Origin: Loxodes magnus
Lineage: Eukaryota; Ciliophora; Karyorelictea; Loxodida; Loxodidae
Reading direction: 5' to 3'
Assembly: GCA_946699065.1 (NCBI GenBank)
Contig: CAMPDV010001185.1
Location: 62,001 to 126,000, forward strand
Length of the DNA: 64,000 nucleotides
In this document: in pieces, positions 1 through 12,613 of the stretch
Layout of the letters: the number at the start of each line of letters is the position of its first letter
Position numbering within the stretch: the first letter of the stretch is position 1
The notes under the pieces: model-generated
What the model saw: the letters and a program-made list of their open reading frames with translations, nothing else
The model's database searches: none
Told to the model about the DNA's origin: nothing
Program-made: the position numbers and the translations under genes

Positions 1-94
1 TGAGTTATAAAGAGTATTTAGTTATAATAGTGAAGAAGAAAAGTAAGGTAGAAGAGTAATTATTTTGTTTTTAAGTTTGTCTTGAGCTTAGATA

Positions 95-188
95 TGAGTT
101 ATAAAGAGTAGTAAGTTTTAAAAGTGAAGAAGAAAAGTAAGGTAGAAGAGTAATTATTTTGTTTTTAAGTTTGTCTTGAGCTTAGATA
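95..188 (+). repeat. Reference monomer, 94 bp
   Basis: A typical complete unit used here for numbering. It contains 36 A, 34 T, 22 G and 2 C, so it is 25.5% G+C with a G:C ratio of 11:1 on this strand. Parts in order: TGAGTTATAAAGAGTA (1-16), a variable triplet region (17-20), GTTTTAAAAG (21-30), the purine block TGAAGAAGAAAAGTAA (31-46), variable site GGTA/AGAA/AAAA (46-49), GAAGAGTAA (51-59), a variable AT run (60-67), and TTTTTAAGTTTGTCTT (68-83) leading into GAGCTTAGATA (84-94). Both C residues lie in GTCTTGAGCTTAG. The hexamer AGAGTA occurs twice, at units 11-16 and 53-58. The choice of start point is arbitrary. Confidence 0.95.
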
Positions 189-2583
189 TGAGTTATAAAG
201 AGTAGTAAGTTTTAAAAGTGAAGAAGAAAAAGTAAGGTAGAAGAGTAATTATTTTGTTTTTAAGTTTGTCTTGAGCTTAGATATGAGTTATAAAGAGTAT
301 TTAGTTCTAAAAGTGAAGAAGAAAAGTAAAAAAGAAGAGTAATTTTTGTTTTTAAGTTTGTCTTGAGCTTAGATATGAGTTATAAAGAGTAGTAAGTTTT
401 AATAGTGAAGAAGAAAAGTAAAGAAGAAGAGTAATTATTGTTTTTAAGTTTGTCTTGAGCTTAGATATGAGTTAAAAAGAGTAGTAAGTTTTAAAAGTGA
501 AGAAGAAAAGTAAAGAAGAAGAGTTATTATTTTTTTAAGTTTGTCTTAAGCTTAGATATGAGTTATAAAGAGTAGTAAGTTTTAATAGTGAAGAAGAAAA
601 GTAAGGTAGAAGAGTAATTATTTTGTTTTTAAGTTTGTCTTGAGCTTAGATATGAGTTATAAAGAGTATTTAGTTTTAAAAGTGAAGAAGAAAAGTAAAG
701 AAGAAGAGTAATTTTTGTTTTTAAGTTTGTCTTGAGCTTAGATATGAGTTATAAAGAGTAGTAAGTTTTAATAGTGAAGAAGAAAAGTAAAGAAGAAGAG
801 TAATTATTGTTTTTAAGTTTGTCTTGAGCTTAGATATGAGTTATAAAGAGTATTTAGTTTTAATAGTGAAGAAGAAAAGTAAGGTAGAAGAGTAATTATA
901 TTTTGTTTTTAAGTTTGTCTTGAGCTTAGATATGAGTTATAAAGAGTAGTAAGTTTTAAAAGTGAAGAAGAAAAGTAAGGTAGAAGAGTAATTATTTTGT
1001 TTTTAAGTTTGTCTTGAGCTTAGATATGAGTTATAAAGAGTATTTAGTTTTAAAAGTGAAGAAGAAAAGTAAAGAAGAAGAGTAATTATTTTGTTTTTAA
1101 GTTTGTCTTAAGCTTAGATATGAGTTATAAAGAGTAGTAAGTTTTAATAGTGAAGAAGAAAAGTAAGGTAGAAGAGTAATTATTTTGTTTTTAAGTTTGT
1201 CTTGAGCTTAGATATGAGTTATAAAGAGTATTTAGTTCTAAAAGTGAAGAAGAAAAGTAAAAAAGAAGAGTAATTTTTGTTTTTAAGTTTGTCTTGAGCT
1301 TAGATATGAGTTATAAAGAGTAGTAAGTTTTAATAGTGAAGAAGAAAAGTAAAGAAGAAAAGTAAAAAAGAAGAGTAATTTTTTGTTTTTAAGTTTGTCT
1401 TGAGCTTAGATATGAGTTATAAAGAGTAGTAAGTTTTAATAGTGAAGAAGAAAAGTAAAGAAGAAGAGTAATTATTGTTTTTAAGTTTGTCTTGAGCTTA
1501 GATATGAGTTAAAAAGAGTAGTAAGTTTTAAAAGTGAAGAAGAAAAGTAAAGAAGAAGAGTTATTATTTTTTTAAGTTTGTCTTAAGCTTAGATATGAGT
1601 TATAAGAGTAGTAAGTTTTAAAAGTGAAGAAGAAAAGTAAGGTAGAAGAGTAATTATTTTGTTTTTAAGTTTGTCTTGAGCTTAGATATGAGTTATAAAG
1701 AGTATTTAGTTTTAAAAGTGAAGAAGAAAAGTAAAAAAGAAGAGTAATTTTTGTTTTTAAGTTTGTCTTGAGCTTAGATATGAGTTATAAAGAGTATTTA
1801 GTTTTAAAAGTGAAGAAGAAAAGTAAGGTAGAAGAGTAATTATTTTGTTTTTAAGTTTGTCTTGAGCTTAGATATGAGTTATAAAGAGTAGTAAGTTTTA
1901 AAAGTGAAGAAGAAAAGTAAGGTAGAAGAGTAATTATTTTGTTTTTAAGTTTGTCTTGAGCTTAGATATGAGTTATAAAGAGTATTTAGTTCTAAAAGTG
2001 AAGAAGAAAAGTAAAAAAGAAGAGTAATTTTTGTTTTTAAGTTTGTCTTGAGCTTAGATATGAGTTATAAAGAGTAGTAAGTTTTAATAGTGAAGAAGAA
2101 AAGTAAAGAAGAAGAGTAATTATTGTTTTTAAGTTTGTCTTGAGCTTAGATATGAGTTAAAAAGAGTAGTAAGTTTTAAAAGTGAAGAAGAAAGTAAAGA
2201 AGAAGAGTTATTATTTTTTTAAGTTTGTCTTAAGCTTAGATATGAGTTATAAAGAGTAGTAAGTTTTAATAGTGAAGAAGAAAAGTAAGGTAGAAGAGTA
2301 ATTATTTTGTTTTTAAGTTTGTCTTGAGCTTAGATATGAGTTATAAAGAGTATTTAGTTTTAAAAGTGAAGAAGAAAAGTAAAGAAGAAGAGTAATTTTT
2401 GTTTTTAAGTTTGTCTTGAGCTTAGATATGAGTTATAAAGAGTAGTAAGTTTTAATAGTGAAGAAGAAAAGTAAAGAAGAAGAGTAATTATTGTTTTTAA
2501 GTTTGTCTTGAGCTTAGATATGAGTTATAAAGAGTATTTAGTTTTAATAGTGAAGAAGAAAAGTAAGGTAGAAGAGTAATTAT
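189..2583 (+). repeat. Higher-order repeat, offset about 1,684 bp
   Basis: Monomer order from about 189-900 recurs at about 1,875-2,583. The rare variant GTTCTAAAAG at 304 pairs with 1,989, and CTTAAG at 545 pairs with 2,229. Small single-A indels account for offsets of 1,684-1,686. An intermediate partial copy carries the same GTTCTAAAAG variant at 1,235, followed by an extra monomer. In all three copies GTTAAAAAGAGTAG follows this marker: 169 bp later in the outer copies and about 273 bp later in the middle one. The pattern fits duplication of a run of monomers followed by gain or loss of single monomers. Boundaries are approximate. Confidence 0.8.
1341..1366 (+). repeat. 13-bp internal tandem duplication within one monomer
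   Basis: GAAGAAAAGTAAA occurs twice back to back at 1,341-1,353 and 1,354-1,366, inside the purine block. Other monomers have a single copy, so this unit is about 13 bp longer. Replication slippage in a simple purine tract is the likely cause. I noticed this exact duplication only here. Confidence 0.85.
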
Positions 2584-3179
2584 TTTGTTTTTAAGTTTGT
2601 CTTGAGCTTAGATATGAGTTATAAAGAGTAGTAAGTTTTAAAAGTGAAGAAGAAAAGTAAGGTAGAAGAGTAATTATTTTGTTTTTAAGTTTGTCTTGAG
2701 CTTAGATATGAGTTATAAAGAGTAGTAAGTTTTAAAAGTGAAGAAGAAAAGTAAGGTAGAAGAGTAATTATTTTGTTTTTAAGTTTGTCTTGAGCTTAGA
2801 TATGAGTTATAAAGAGTATTAAGTTTTAAAAGTGAAGAAGAAAAGTAAGGTAGAAGAGTAATTATTTTGTTTTTAAGTTTGTCTTGAGCTTAGATATGAG
2901 TTATAAAGAGTATTTAGTTTTAAAAGTGAAGAAGAAAAGTAAAGAAGAAGAGTAATTATTGTTTTTAAGTTTGTCTTGAGCTTAGATATGAGTTAAAAAG
3001 AGTAGTAAGTTTTAAAAGTGAAGAAGAAAAGTAAAGAAGAAGAGTTATTATTTTTTTAAGTTTGTCTTGAGCTTAGATATGAGTTATAAAGAGTAGTAAG
3101 TTTTAATAGTGAAGAAGAAAAGTAAAGAAGAAGAGTTATTTTTGTTTTTAAGTTTGTCTTGAGCTTAGATGAGAGTTAT

Positions 3180-6100
3180 AAAGAGTAGTAAGTTTTAAAA
3201 GTGAAGAAGAAAAGTAAAGAAGAAGAGTAATTTTTAGTTTTTAAGTTTGTCTTGAGCTTAGATATGAGTTATAAAGAGTATTTAGTTTTAAAAGTGAAGA
3301 AGAAAAGTAAAGAAGAAGAGTAATTTTTAGTTTTTAAGTTTGTCTTAAGCTTAGATATGAGTTATAAAGAGTAGTAAGTTTTAATAGTGAAGAAGAAAAG
3401 TAAGGTAGAAGAGTAATTATTTTGTTTTTAAGTTTGTCTTGAGCTTAGATATGAGTTATAAAGAGTATTTAGTTCTAAAAGTGAAGAAGAAAAGTAAAAA
3501 AGAAGAGTTATTATTTTTTTAAGTTTGTCTTGAGCTTAGATATGAGTTATAAAGAGTAGTAAGTTTTAATAGTGAAGAAGAAAAGTAAAGAAGAAGAGTA
3601 ATTATTGTTTTTAAGTTTGTCTTGAGCTTAGATATGAGTTATAAAGAGTATTTAGTTTTAAAAGTGAAGAAGAAAAGTAAGGTAGAAGAGTAATTATTTA
3701 GTTTTTAAGTTTGTCTTAAGCTTAGATATGAGTTATAAAGAGTAGTAAGTTTTAAAAGTGAAGAAGAAAAGTAAGGTAGAAGAGTAATTATTTTGTTTTT
3801 AAGTTTGTCTTGAGCTTAGATATGAGTTATAAAGAGTAGTTAGTTTTAATAGTGAAGAAGAAACGTAAAGAAGAAGAGTAATTTTTAGTTTTTAAGTTTG
3901 TCTTGAGCTTAGATATGAGTTATAAAGAGTATTTAGTTTTAAAAGTGAAGAAGAAAAGTAAAGAAGAAGAGTAATTTTTAGTTTTTAAGTTTGTCATGAG
4001 CTTAGATATGAGTTATAAAGAGTATTTAGTTCTAAAAGTGAAGAAGAAAAGTAAAAAAGAAGAGTAATTTTTAGTTTTTAAGTTTGTCTTGAGCTTAGAT
4101 ATGAGTTATAAAGAGTATTTAGTTTTAAAAGTGAAGAAGAAAAGTAAAGAAGAAGAGTAATTTTTGTTTTTAAGTTTGTCTTGAGCTTAGATATGAGTTA
4201 TAAAGAGTATTTAGTTTTAAAAGTGAAGAAGAAAAGTAAAGAAGAAGAGTAATTATTGTTTTTAAGTTTGTCTTGAGCTTAGATATGAGTTAAAAAGAGT
4301 AGTAAGTTTTAAAAGTGAAGAAGAAAAGTAAAGAAGAAGAGTTATTATTTTTTTAAGTTTGTCTTGAGCTTAGATATGAGTTATAAAGAGTATTTAGTTC
4401 TAAAAGTGAAGAAGAAAAGTAAAAAAGAAGAGTTATTATTTTTTTAAGTTTGTCTTGAGCTTAGATATGAGTTATAAAGAGTAGTAAGTTTTAATAGTGA
4501 AGAAGAAAAGTAAAGAAGAAGAGTAATTATTTTGTTTTTAAGTTTGTCTTGAGCTTAGATATGAGTTATAAAGAGTAGTTAGTTTTAAAAGTGAAGAAGA
4601 AAAGTAAGGTAGAAGAGTAATTATTTTGTTTTTAAGTTTGTCTTGAGCTTAGATATGAGTTATAAAGAGTAGTAAGTTTTAAAAGTGAAGAAGAAAAGTA
4701 AAGAAGAAGAGTTATTTTTAGTTTTTAAGTTTGTCATGAGCTTAGATATGAGTTATAAAGAGTAGTAAGTTTTAATAGTGAAGAAGAAAAGTAAGGTAGA
4801 AGAGTAATTATTTTGTTTTTAAGTTTGTCTTGAGCTTAGATATGAGTTATAAAGAGTAGTTAGTTTTAAAAGTGAAGAAGAAAAGTAAAAAAGAAGAGTA
4901 ATTATTTTGTTTTTAAGTTTGTCTTGAGCTTAGATATGAGTTATAAAGAGTAGTAAGTTTTAAAAGTGAAGAAGAAAAGTAAGGTAGAAGAGTAATTATT
5001 TAGTTTTTAAGTTTGTCTTGAGCTTAGATATGAGTTATAAAGAGTAGTTAGTTTTAATAGTGAAGAAGAAAAGTAAAGAAGAAGAGTAATTTTTAGTTTT
5101 TAAGTTTGTCATGAGCTTAGATATGAGTTATAAAGAGTAGTAAGTTTTAAAAGTGAAGAAGAAAAGTAAAAAAGAAGAGTAATTTTTAGTTTTTAAGTTT
5201 GTCTTGAGCTTAGATATGAGTTATAAAGAGTAGTTAGTTTTAAAAGTGAAGAAGAAAAGTAAAAAAGAAGAGTAATTTTTGTTTTTAAGTTTGTCTTGAG
5301 CTTAGATATGAGTTATAAAGAGTAGTAAGTTTTAAAAGTGAAGAAGAAAAGTAAAGAAGAAGAGTAATTTTAGTTTTTAAGTTTGTCTTGAGCTTAGATA
5401 TGAGTTATAAAGAGTTGTTAGTTTTAATAGTGAAGAAGAAAAGTAAAAAAGAAGAGTTATTATTTTGTTTTTAAGTTTGTCTTGAGCTTAGATATGAGTT
5501 ATAAAGAGTAGTTAGTTTTAAAAGTGAAGAAGAAAAGTAAGGTAGAAGAGTAATTATTTTGTTTTTAAGTTTGTCTTGAGCTTAGATATGAGTTATAAAG
5601 AGTAGTTAGTTTTAATAGTGAAGAAGAAAAGTAAGGTAAAAGAGTAATTATTTTGTTTTTAAGTTTGTCTTGAGCTTAGATGAGAGTTATAAAGAGTAGT
5701 AAGTTTTAAAAGTGAAGAAGAAAAGTAAAAAAGAAGAGTTATTATTTTTTTAAGTTTGTCTTGAGCTTAGATATGAGTTATAAAGAGTAGTTAGTTTTAA
5801 AAGTGAAGAAGAAAAGTAAGAAAAGAAGAGTAATTTTAGTTTTTTAAGTTTGTCTTAAGCTTAGATGAGAGTTATAAAGAGTATTTAGTTTTAAAAGTGA
5901 AGAAGAAAAGTAAGGTAGAAGAGTTATTATTTTGTTTTTAAGTTTGTCTTGAGCTTAGATATGAGTTATAAAGAGTAGTAAGTTTTAAAAGTGAAGAAGA
6001 AAAGTAAAAAAGAAGAGTAATTTTTAGTTTTTAAGTTTGTCTTGAGCTTAGATATGAGTTATAAAGAGTAGTTAGTTTTAAAAGTGAAGAAGAAAAGTAA

Positions 6101-7460
6101 AGAAGAAGAGTAATTATTGTTTTTAAGTTTGTCTTGAGCTTAGATATGAGTTATAAAGAGTAGTTAGTTTTAATAGTGAAGAAGAAAAGTAAGGTAGAAG
6201 AGTAATTATTTTGTTTTTAAGTTTGTCTTGAGCTTAGATATGAGTTAAAAAGAGTATTTAGTTTTAAAAGTGAAGAAGAAAAGTAAAAAAGAAGAGTAAT
6301 TTTTGTTTTTAAGTTTGTCTTGAGCTTAGATATGAGTTATAAAGAGTATTTAGTTTTAAAAGTGAAGAAGAAAAGTAAAGAAGAAGAGTTATTATTTAGT
6401 TTTTTAAGTTTGTCTTGAGCTTAGATATGTGTTATAAAGAGTAGTAAGTTTTAAAAGTGAAGAAGAAAAGTAAAAAAGAAGAGTAATTTTTGTTTTTTAA
6501 GTTTGTCTTGAGCTTAGATATGTGTTATAAAGAGTAGTAAGTTTTAAAAGTGAAGAAGAAAAGTAAAGAAGAAGAGTAATTTTTAGTTTTTAAGTTTGTC
6601 TTGAGCTTAGATATGAGTTATAAAGAGTATTTAGTTTTAAAAGTGAAGAAGAAAAGTAAAGAAGAAGAGTAATTTTTAGTTTTTAAGTTTGTCTTAAGCT
6701 TAGATATGAGTTATAAAGAGTAGTAAGTTTTAATAGTGAAGAAGAAAAGTAAGGTAGAAGAGTAATTATTTTGTTTTTAAGTTTGTCTTGAGCTTAGATA
6801 TGAGTTATAAAGAGTATTTAGTTCTAAAAGTGAAGAAGAAAAGTAAAAAAGAAGAGTTATTATTTTTTTAAGTTTGTCTTGAGCTTAGATATGAGTTATA
6901 AAGAGTAGTAAGTTTTAATAGTGAAGAAGAAAAGTAAAGAAGAAGAGTAATTATTGTTTTTAAGTTTGTCTTGAGCTTAGATATGAGTTATAAAGAGTAT
7001 TTAGTTTTAAAAGTGAAGAAGAAAAGTAAGGTAGAAGAGTAATTATTTAGTTTTTAAGTTTGTCTTGAGCTTAGATATGAGTTATAAAGAGTAGTAAGTT
7101 TTAAAAGTGAAGAAGAAAAGTAAGGTAGAAGAGTAATTATTTTGTTTTTAAGTTTGTCTTGAGCTTAGATATGAGTTATAAAGAGTAGTTAGTTTTAATA
7201 GTGAAGAAGAAACGTAAAGAAGAAGAGTAATTTTTAGTTTTTAAGTTTGTCTTGAGCTTAGATATGAGTTATAAAGAGTATTTAGTTTTAAAAGTGAAGA
7301 AGAAAAGTAAAGAAGAAGAGTAATTTTTAGTTTTTAAGTTTGTCATGAGCTTAGATATGAGTTATAAAGAGTATTTAGTTCTAAAAGTGAAGAAGAAAAG
7401 TAAAGAAGAAGAGTAATTTTTAGTTTTTAAGTTTGTCTTGAGCTTAGATATGAGTTATAA
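3180..7460 (+). repeat. Higher-order repeat, offset 3,349 bp (about 36 monomers)
   Basis: The block at about 3,180-4,110 recurs at about 6,530-7,460. Four rare markers share one offset of exactly 3,349 bp: GTTCTAAAAG at 3,472 and 6,821; AAACGTAAAG at 3,861 and 7,210; TTGTCATGAG at 3,991 and 7,340; and a second GTTCTAAAAG at 4,029 and 7,378. Few differences are seen inside the block (for example AAAAAG against AGAAG near 4,050/7,400). Outside it, monomer order diverges. The AAACGTAAAG marker contains two of the only three CpG dinucleotides noticed in the window. Further TTGTCATGAG copies near 4.73 and 5.1 kb show the variant has also spread locally. Confidence 0.88.
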
Positions 7461-7739
7461 AGAGTAGTAAGTTTTAAAAGTGAAGAAGAAAAGTAAAAAA
7501 GAAGAGTAATTTTTAGTTTTTAAGTTTGTCTTGAGCTTAGATATGAGTTATAAAGAGTAGTTAGTTTTAAAAGTGAAGAAGAAAAGTAAGGTAGAAGAGT
7601 AATTATTTTGTTTTTAAGTTTGTCTTGAGCTTAGATATGAGTTATAAAGAGTATTTAGTTTTAAAAGTGAAGAAGAAAAGTAAAGAAGAAGAGTAATTTT
7701 TGTTTTTAAGTTTGTCTTGAGCTTAGATATGAGTTATAA

Positions 7740-9670
7740 AGAGTAGTTAGTTTTAATAGTGAAGAAGAAAAGTAAGAAGAAGAGTTATTTTTGTTTTTAA
7801 GTTTGTCTTGAGCTTAGATGAGAGTTATAAAGAGTATTTAGTTTTAAAAGTGAAGAAGAAAAGTAAGGTAGAAGAGTTATTATTTTGTTTTTAAGTTTGT
7901 CTTGAGCTTAGATATGAGTTATAAAGAGTAGTAAGTTTTAAAAGTGAAGAAGAAAAGTAAAAAAGAAGAGTTATTATTTTGTTTTTAAGTTTGTCTTGAG
8001 CTTAGATATGAGTTATAAAGAGTAGTTAGTTTTAAAAGTGAAGAAGAAAAGTAAAAAAGAAGAGTAATTTTTAGTTTTTAAGTTTGTCTTGAGCTTAGAT
8101 ATGAGTTATAAAGAGTAGTAAGTTTTAAAAGTGAAGAAGAAAAGTAAAAAAGAAGAGTAATTTTTGTTTTTAAGTTTGTCTTGAGCTTAGATGAGAGTTA
8201 TAAAGAGTAGTAAGTTTTAAAAGTGAAGAAGAAAAGTAAAAAAGAAGAGTTATTATTTAGTTTTTAAGTTTGTCTTGAGCTTAGATATGAGTTATAAAGA
8301 GTATTAAGTTTTAAAAGTGAAGAAGAAAAGTAAAAAAGAAGAGTTATTATTTTTTTAAGTTTGTCTTGAGCTTAGATATGAGTTATAAAGAGTAGTAAGT
8401 TTTAAAAGTGAAGAAGAAAAGTAAGGTAGAAGAGCAATTTTTGTTTTTAAGTTTGTCTTGAGCTTAGATATGAGTTAAAAAGAGTATTTAGTTTTAAAAG
8501 TGAAGAAGAAAAGTAAGGTAAAAGAGTAATTATTTTGTTTTTAAGTTTGTCTTGAGCTTAGATATGAGTTATAAAGAGTATTTAGTTTTAAAAGTGAAGA
8601 AGAAAAGTAAGGTAGAAGAGTAATTATTTTGTTTTTAAGTTTGTCTTAAGCTTAGATATGAGTTATAAAGAGTAGTTAGTTTTAATAGTGAAGAAGAAAA
8701 GTAAAGAAGAAGAGTTATTTTTGTTTTTAAGTTTGTCTTGAGCTTAGATATGAGTTATAAAGAGTATTTAGTTTTAAAAGTGAAGAAGAAAAGTAAGGTA
8801 GAAGAGTTATTATTTTGTTTTTAAGTTTGTCTTGAGCTTAGATATGAGTTATAAAGAGTAGTAAGTTTTAAAAGTGAAGAAGAAAAGTAAAAAAGAAGAG
8901 TAATTATTTTGTTTTTAAGTTTGTCTTGAGCTTAGATATGAGTTATAAAGAGTATTAAGTTTTAAAAGTGAAGAAGAAAAGTAAAAAAGAAGAGTAATTA
9001 TTTTGTTTTTAAGTTTGTCTTGAGCTTAGATATGAGTTATAAAGAGTAGTAAGTTTTAAAAGTGAAGAAGAAAAGTAAAAAAGAAGAGTAATTATTTTGT
9101 TTTTAAGTTTGTCTTGAGCTTAGATGAGAGTTATAAAGAGTAGTAAGTTTTAAAAGTGAAGAAGAAAAGTAAAAAAGAAGAGTTATTATTTAGTTTTTAA
9201 GTTTGTCTTGAGCTTAGATATGAGTTATAAAGAGTATTAAGTTTTAAAAGTGAAGAAGAAAAGTAAGGTAGAAGAGTAATTATTTTTTTAAGTTTGTCTT
9301 GAGCTTAGATATGAGTTATAAAGAGTAGTTAGTTTTAAAAGTGAAGAAGAAAAGTAAGGTAGAAGAGTAATTTTTGTTTTTAAGTTTGTCTTGAGCTTAG
9401 ATATGAGTTAAAAAGAGTATTTAGTTTTAAAAGTGAAGAAGAAAGTAAGGTAAAAGAGTAATTATTTTGTTTTTAAGTTTGTCTTGAGCTTAGATATGAG
9501 TTATAAAGAGTATTTAGTTTTAAAAGTGAAGAAGAAAAGTAAGGTAGAAGAGTAATTATTTTGTTTTTAAGTTTGTCTTAAGCTTAGATATGAGTTATAA
9601 AGAGTAGTTAGTTTTAATAGTGAAGAAGAAAAGTAAAGAAGAAGAGTTATTTTTGTTTTTAAGTTTGTCT
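7740..9670 (+). repeat. 10-monomer higher-order repeat, period 930-933 bp, about 2-3 copies
   Basis: GAGTTATTTTTG following an AATAG monomer occurs at 7,782, 8,712 and 9,644, giving spacings of 930 and 932. The order GATGAGAG, then GTTATTATTTAG, then a GTATTAAG monomer starts at 8,190 and again at 9,123 (offset 933). TGAGTTAAAAAGAG at 8,471 pairs with 9,404 (offset 933). These independent markers agree on a unit of ten monomers. The first copy is the most diverged. Edges are approximate. Confidence 0.82.
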
Positions 9671-10209
9671 TGAGCTTAGATGAGAGTTATAAAGAGTATT
9701 TAGTTTTAAAAGTGAAGAAGAAAAGTAAGGTAAAAGAGTAATTGATTTGTTTTTAAGTTTGTCTTGAGCTTAGATATGAGTTATAAAGAGTATTTAGTTT
9801 TAAAAGTGAAGAAGAAAAGTAAGGTAGAAGAGTAATTATTTAGTTTTTAAGTTTGTCTTGAGCTTAGATATGAGTTATAAAGAGTAGTTAGTTTTAAAAG
9901 TGAAGAAGAAAAGTAAGGTAGAAGAGTAATTATTGTTTTTAAGTTTGTCTTGAACTTAGATATGAGTTATAAAGAGTAGTAAGTTTTAAAAGTGAAGAAG
10001 AAAAGTAAGGTAAAAGAGTAATTGATTTGTTTTTAAGTTTGTCTTGAGCTTAGATATGAGTTATAAAGAGTATTTAGTTTTAAAAGTGAAGAAGAAAAGT
10101 AAGGTAGAAGAGTAATTATTTTGTTTTTAAGTTTGTCTTAAGCTTAGATATGAGTTATAAAGAGTAGTTAGTTTTAATAGTGAAGAAGAAAAGTAAAGTA
10201 GAAGAGTAA

Positions 10210-12613
10210 TTATTTTGTTTTTAAGTTTGTCTTGAGCTTAGATATGAGTTATAAAGAGTATTTAGTTTTAAAAGTGAAGAAGAAAAGTAAAAAAGAAGAG
10301 TTATTATTTTGTTTTTAAGTTTGTCTTAAGCTTAGATGAGAGTTATAAAGAGTAGTTAGTTTTAAAAGTGAAGAAGAAAAGTAAAAAAGAAGAGTAATTA
10401 TTTTGTTTTTAAGTTTGTCTTGAGCTTAAGAATGAGTTATAAAGAGTAGTTAGTTTTAAAAGTGAAGAAGAAAAGTAAGGTAGAAGAGTAATTATTGTTT
10501 TTAAGTTTGTCTTGAACTTAGATATGAGTTATAAAGAGTAGTAAGTTTTAAAAGTGAAGAAGAAAAGTAAAAAAGAAGAGTTATTATTTTTTTAAGTTTG
10601 TCTTGAGCTTAGATATGAGTTATAAAGAGTAGTTAGTTTTAAAAGTGAAGAAGAAAAGTAAGGTAGAAGAGTAATTTTTGTTTTTAAGTTTGTCTTGAGC
10701 TTAGATATGAGTTAAAAAGAGTAGTAAGTTTTAAAAGTGAAGAAGAAAAGTAAAAAAGAAGAGTTATTATTTTGTTTTTAAGTTTGTCTTGAGCTTAAGA
10801 ATGAGTTATAAAGAGTAGTTAGTTTTAAAAGTGAAGAAGAAAAGTAAGGTAGAAGAGTAATTATTTTGTTTTTAAGTTTGTCTTGAGCTTAGATATGAGT
10901 TATAAAGAGTAGTTAGTTTTAAAAGTGAAGAAGAAAAGTAAGGTAGAAGAATTATTTTGTTTTTAAGTTTGTCTTGAGCTTAGATATGAGTTATAAAGAG
11001 TATTTAGTTTTAAAAGTGAAGAAGAAAAGTAAAGAAGAAGAGTAATTTTTAGTTTTAAGTTTGTCTTAAGCTTAGATGAGAGTTATAAAGAGTAGTAAGT
11101 TTTAAAAGTGAAGAAGAAAAGTAAGGTAGAAGAGTAATCATTTTGTTTTTAAGTTTGTCTTGAGCTTAGATATGAGTTATAAAGAGTAGTTAGTTTTAAA
11201 AGTGAAGAAGAAAAGTAAGGTAGAAGAGTAATTATTTTGTTTTTAAGTTTGTCTTAAGCTTAGATATGAGTTATAAAGAGTATTTAGTTTTAAAAGTGAA
11301 GAAGAAAAGTAAGGTAAAAGAGTAATTATTTTGTTTTTAAGTTTGTCTTAAGCTTAGATATGAGTTATAAAGAGTAGTTAGTTTTAATAGTGAAGAAGAA
11401 AAGTAAAGAAGAAGAGTTATTTTTGTTTTTAAGTTTGTCTTAAGCTTAGATGAGAGTTATAAAGAGTATTTAGTTTTAAAAGTGAAGAAGAAAAGTAAAA
11501 AAGAAGAGTAATTATTTTGTTTTTAAGTTTGTCTTAAGCTTAGATGAGAGTTATAAAGAGTAGTAAGTTTTAAAAGTGAAGAAGAAAAGTAAGGTAGAAG
11601 AGTAATTATTTAGTTTTTAAGTTTGTCTTGAGCTTAGATATGAGTTATAAAGAGTATTTAGTTTTAAAAGTGAAGAAGAAAAGTAAAAAAGAAGAGTTAT
11701 TATTTTGTTTTTAAGTTTGTCTTAAGCTTAAATGAGAGTTATAAAGAGTAGTTAGTTTTAAAAGTGAAGAAGAAAAGTAAAAAAGAAGAGTAATTATTTT
11801 GTTTTTAAGTTTGTCTTGAGCTTAAGAATGAGTTATAAAGAGTAGTTAGTTTTAAAAGTGAAGAAGAAAAGTAAGGTAGAAGAGTAATTATTGTTTTTAA
11901 GTTTGTCTTGAACTTAGATATGAGTTATAAAGAGTAGTAAGTTTCAAAAGTGAAGAAGAAAAGTAAGGTAGAAGAGTTATTATTTTTTTAAGTTTGTCTT
12001 GAGCTTAGATATGAGTTATAAAGAGTAGTTAGTTTTAAAAGTGAAGAAGAAAAGTAAGGTAGAAGAGTAATTTTTGTTTTTAAGTTTGTCTTGAGCTTAG
12101 ATATGAGTTAAAAAGAGTAGTAAGTTTTAAAAGTGAAGAAGAAAAGTAAAAAAGAAGAGTTATTATTTTGTTTTTAAGTTTGTCTTGAGCTTAAGAATGA
12201 GTTATAAAGAGTAGTTAGTTTTAAAAGTGAAGAAGAAAAGTAAGGTAGAAGAGTAATTATTTTGTTTTTAAGTTTGTCTTGAGCTTAGATATGAGTTATA
12301 AAGAGTAGTTAGTTTTAAAAGTGAAGAAGAAAAGTAAGGTAGAAGAATTATTTTGTTTTTAAGTTTGTCTTGAGCTTAGATATGAGTTATAAAGAGTATT
12401 TAGTTTTAAAAGTGAAGAAGAAAAGTAAAGAAGAAGAGTAATTTTTAGTTTTAAGTTTGTCTTAAGCTTAGATGAGAGTTATAAAGAGTAGTAAGTTTTA
12501 AAAGTGAAGAAGAAAAGTAAGGTAGAAGAGTAATCATTTTGTTTTTAAGTTTGTCTTGAGCTTAGATATGAGTTATAAAGAGTAGTTAGTTTTAAAAGTG
12601 AAGAAGAAAAGTA
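10210..12613 (+). repeat. 15-monomer higher-order repeat, offset 1,396 bp
   Basis: The block at about 10,210-11,217 recurs at about 11,606-12,613. Four rare markers share the exact offset of 1,396 bp: GCTTAAGAATGAG at 10,431 and 11,827 (position of AATGAG); the same variant at 10,800 and 12,196; AGTTTTAAGTTTG, with a shortened T run, at 11,051 and 12,447; and TAATCATTTTG at 11,135 and 12,531. The duplicate ends where one copy has GGTAG and the other AAAAG. Few internal differences suggest a fairly recent duplication. Confidence 0.88.

Noticed and set aside
68..80. Yeast ARS-like match in TTTTTAAGTTTGT
   Set aside because: It matches the 11-bp ARS core only partially. Such matches are expected by chance at this A+T content.
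95..188. TATAAA in each monomer as a promoter TATA box
   Set aside because: TTATAAAGAG is expected in such AT-rich DNA. There is no initiator or gene downstream, and some monomers lose it (TTAAAAAGAG). No transcription evidence is available.
284..420. Short open reading frame starting at the ATG of GATATGAG in AGTATTTAG-type monomers
   Set aside because: It is only about 19-25 codons, exists only in that monomer variant, and is interrupted by AGTAGTAAG and AGTAGTTAG monomers. The monomer length is not a multiple of three. This is a chance product of repeat sequence.
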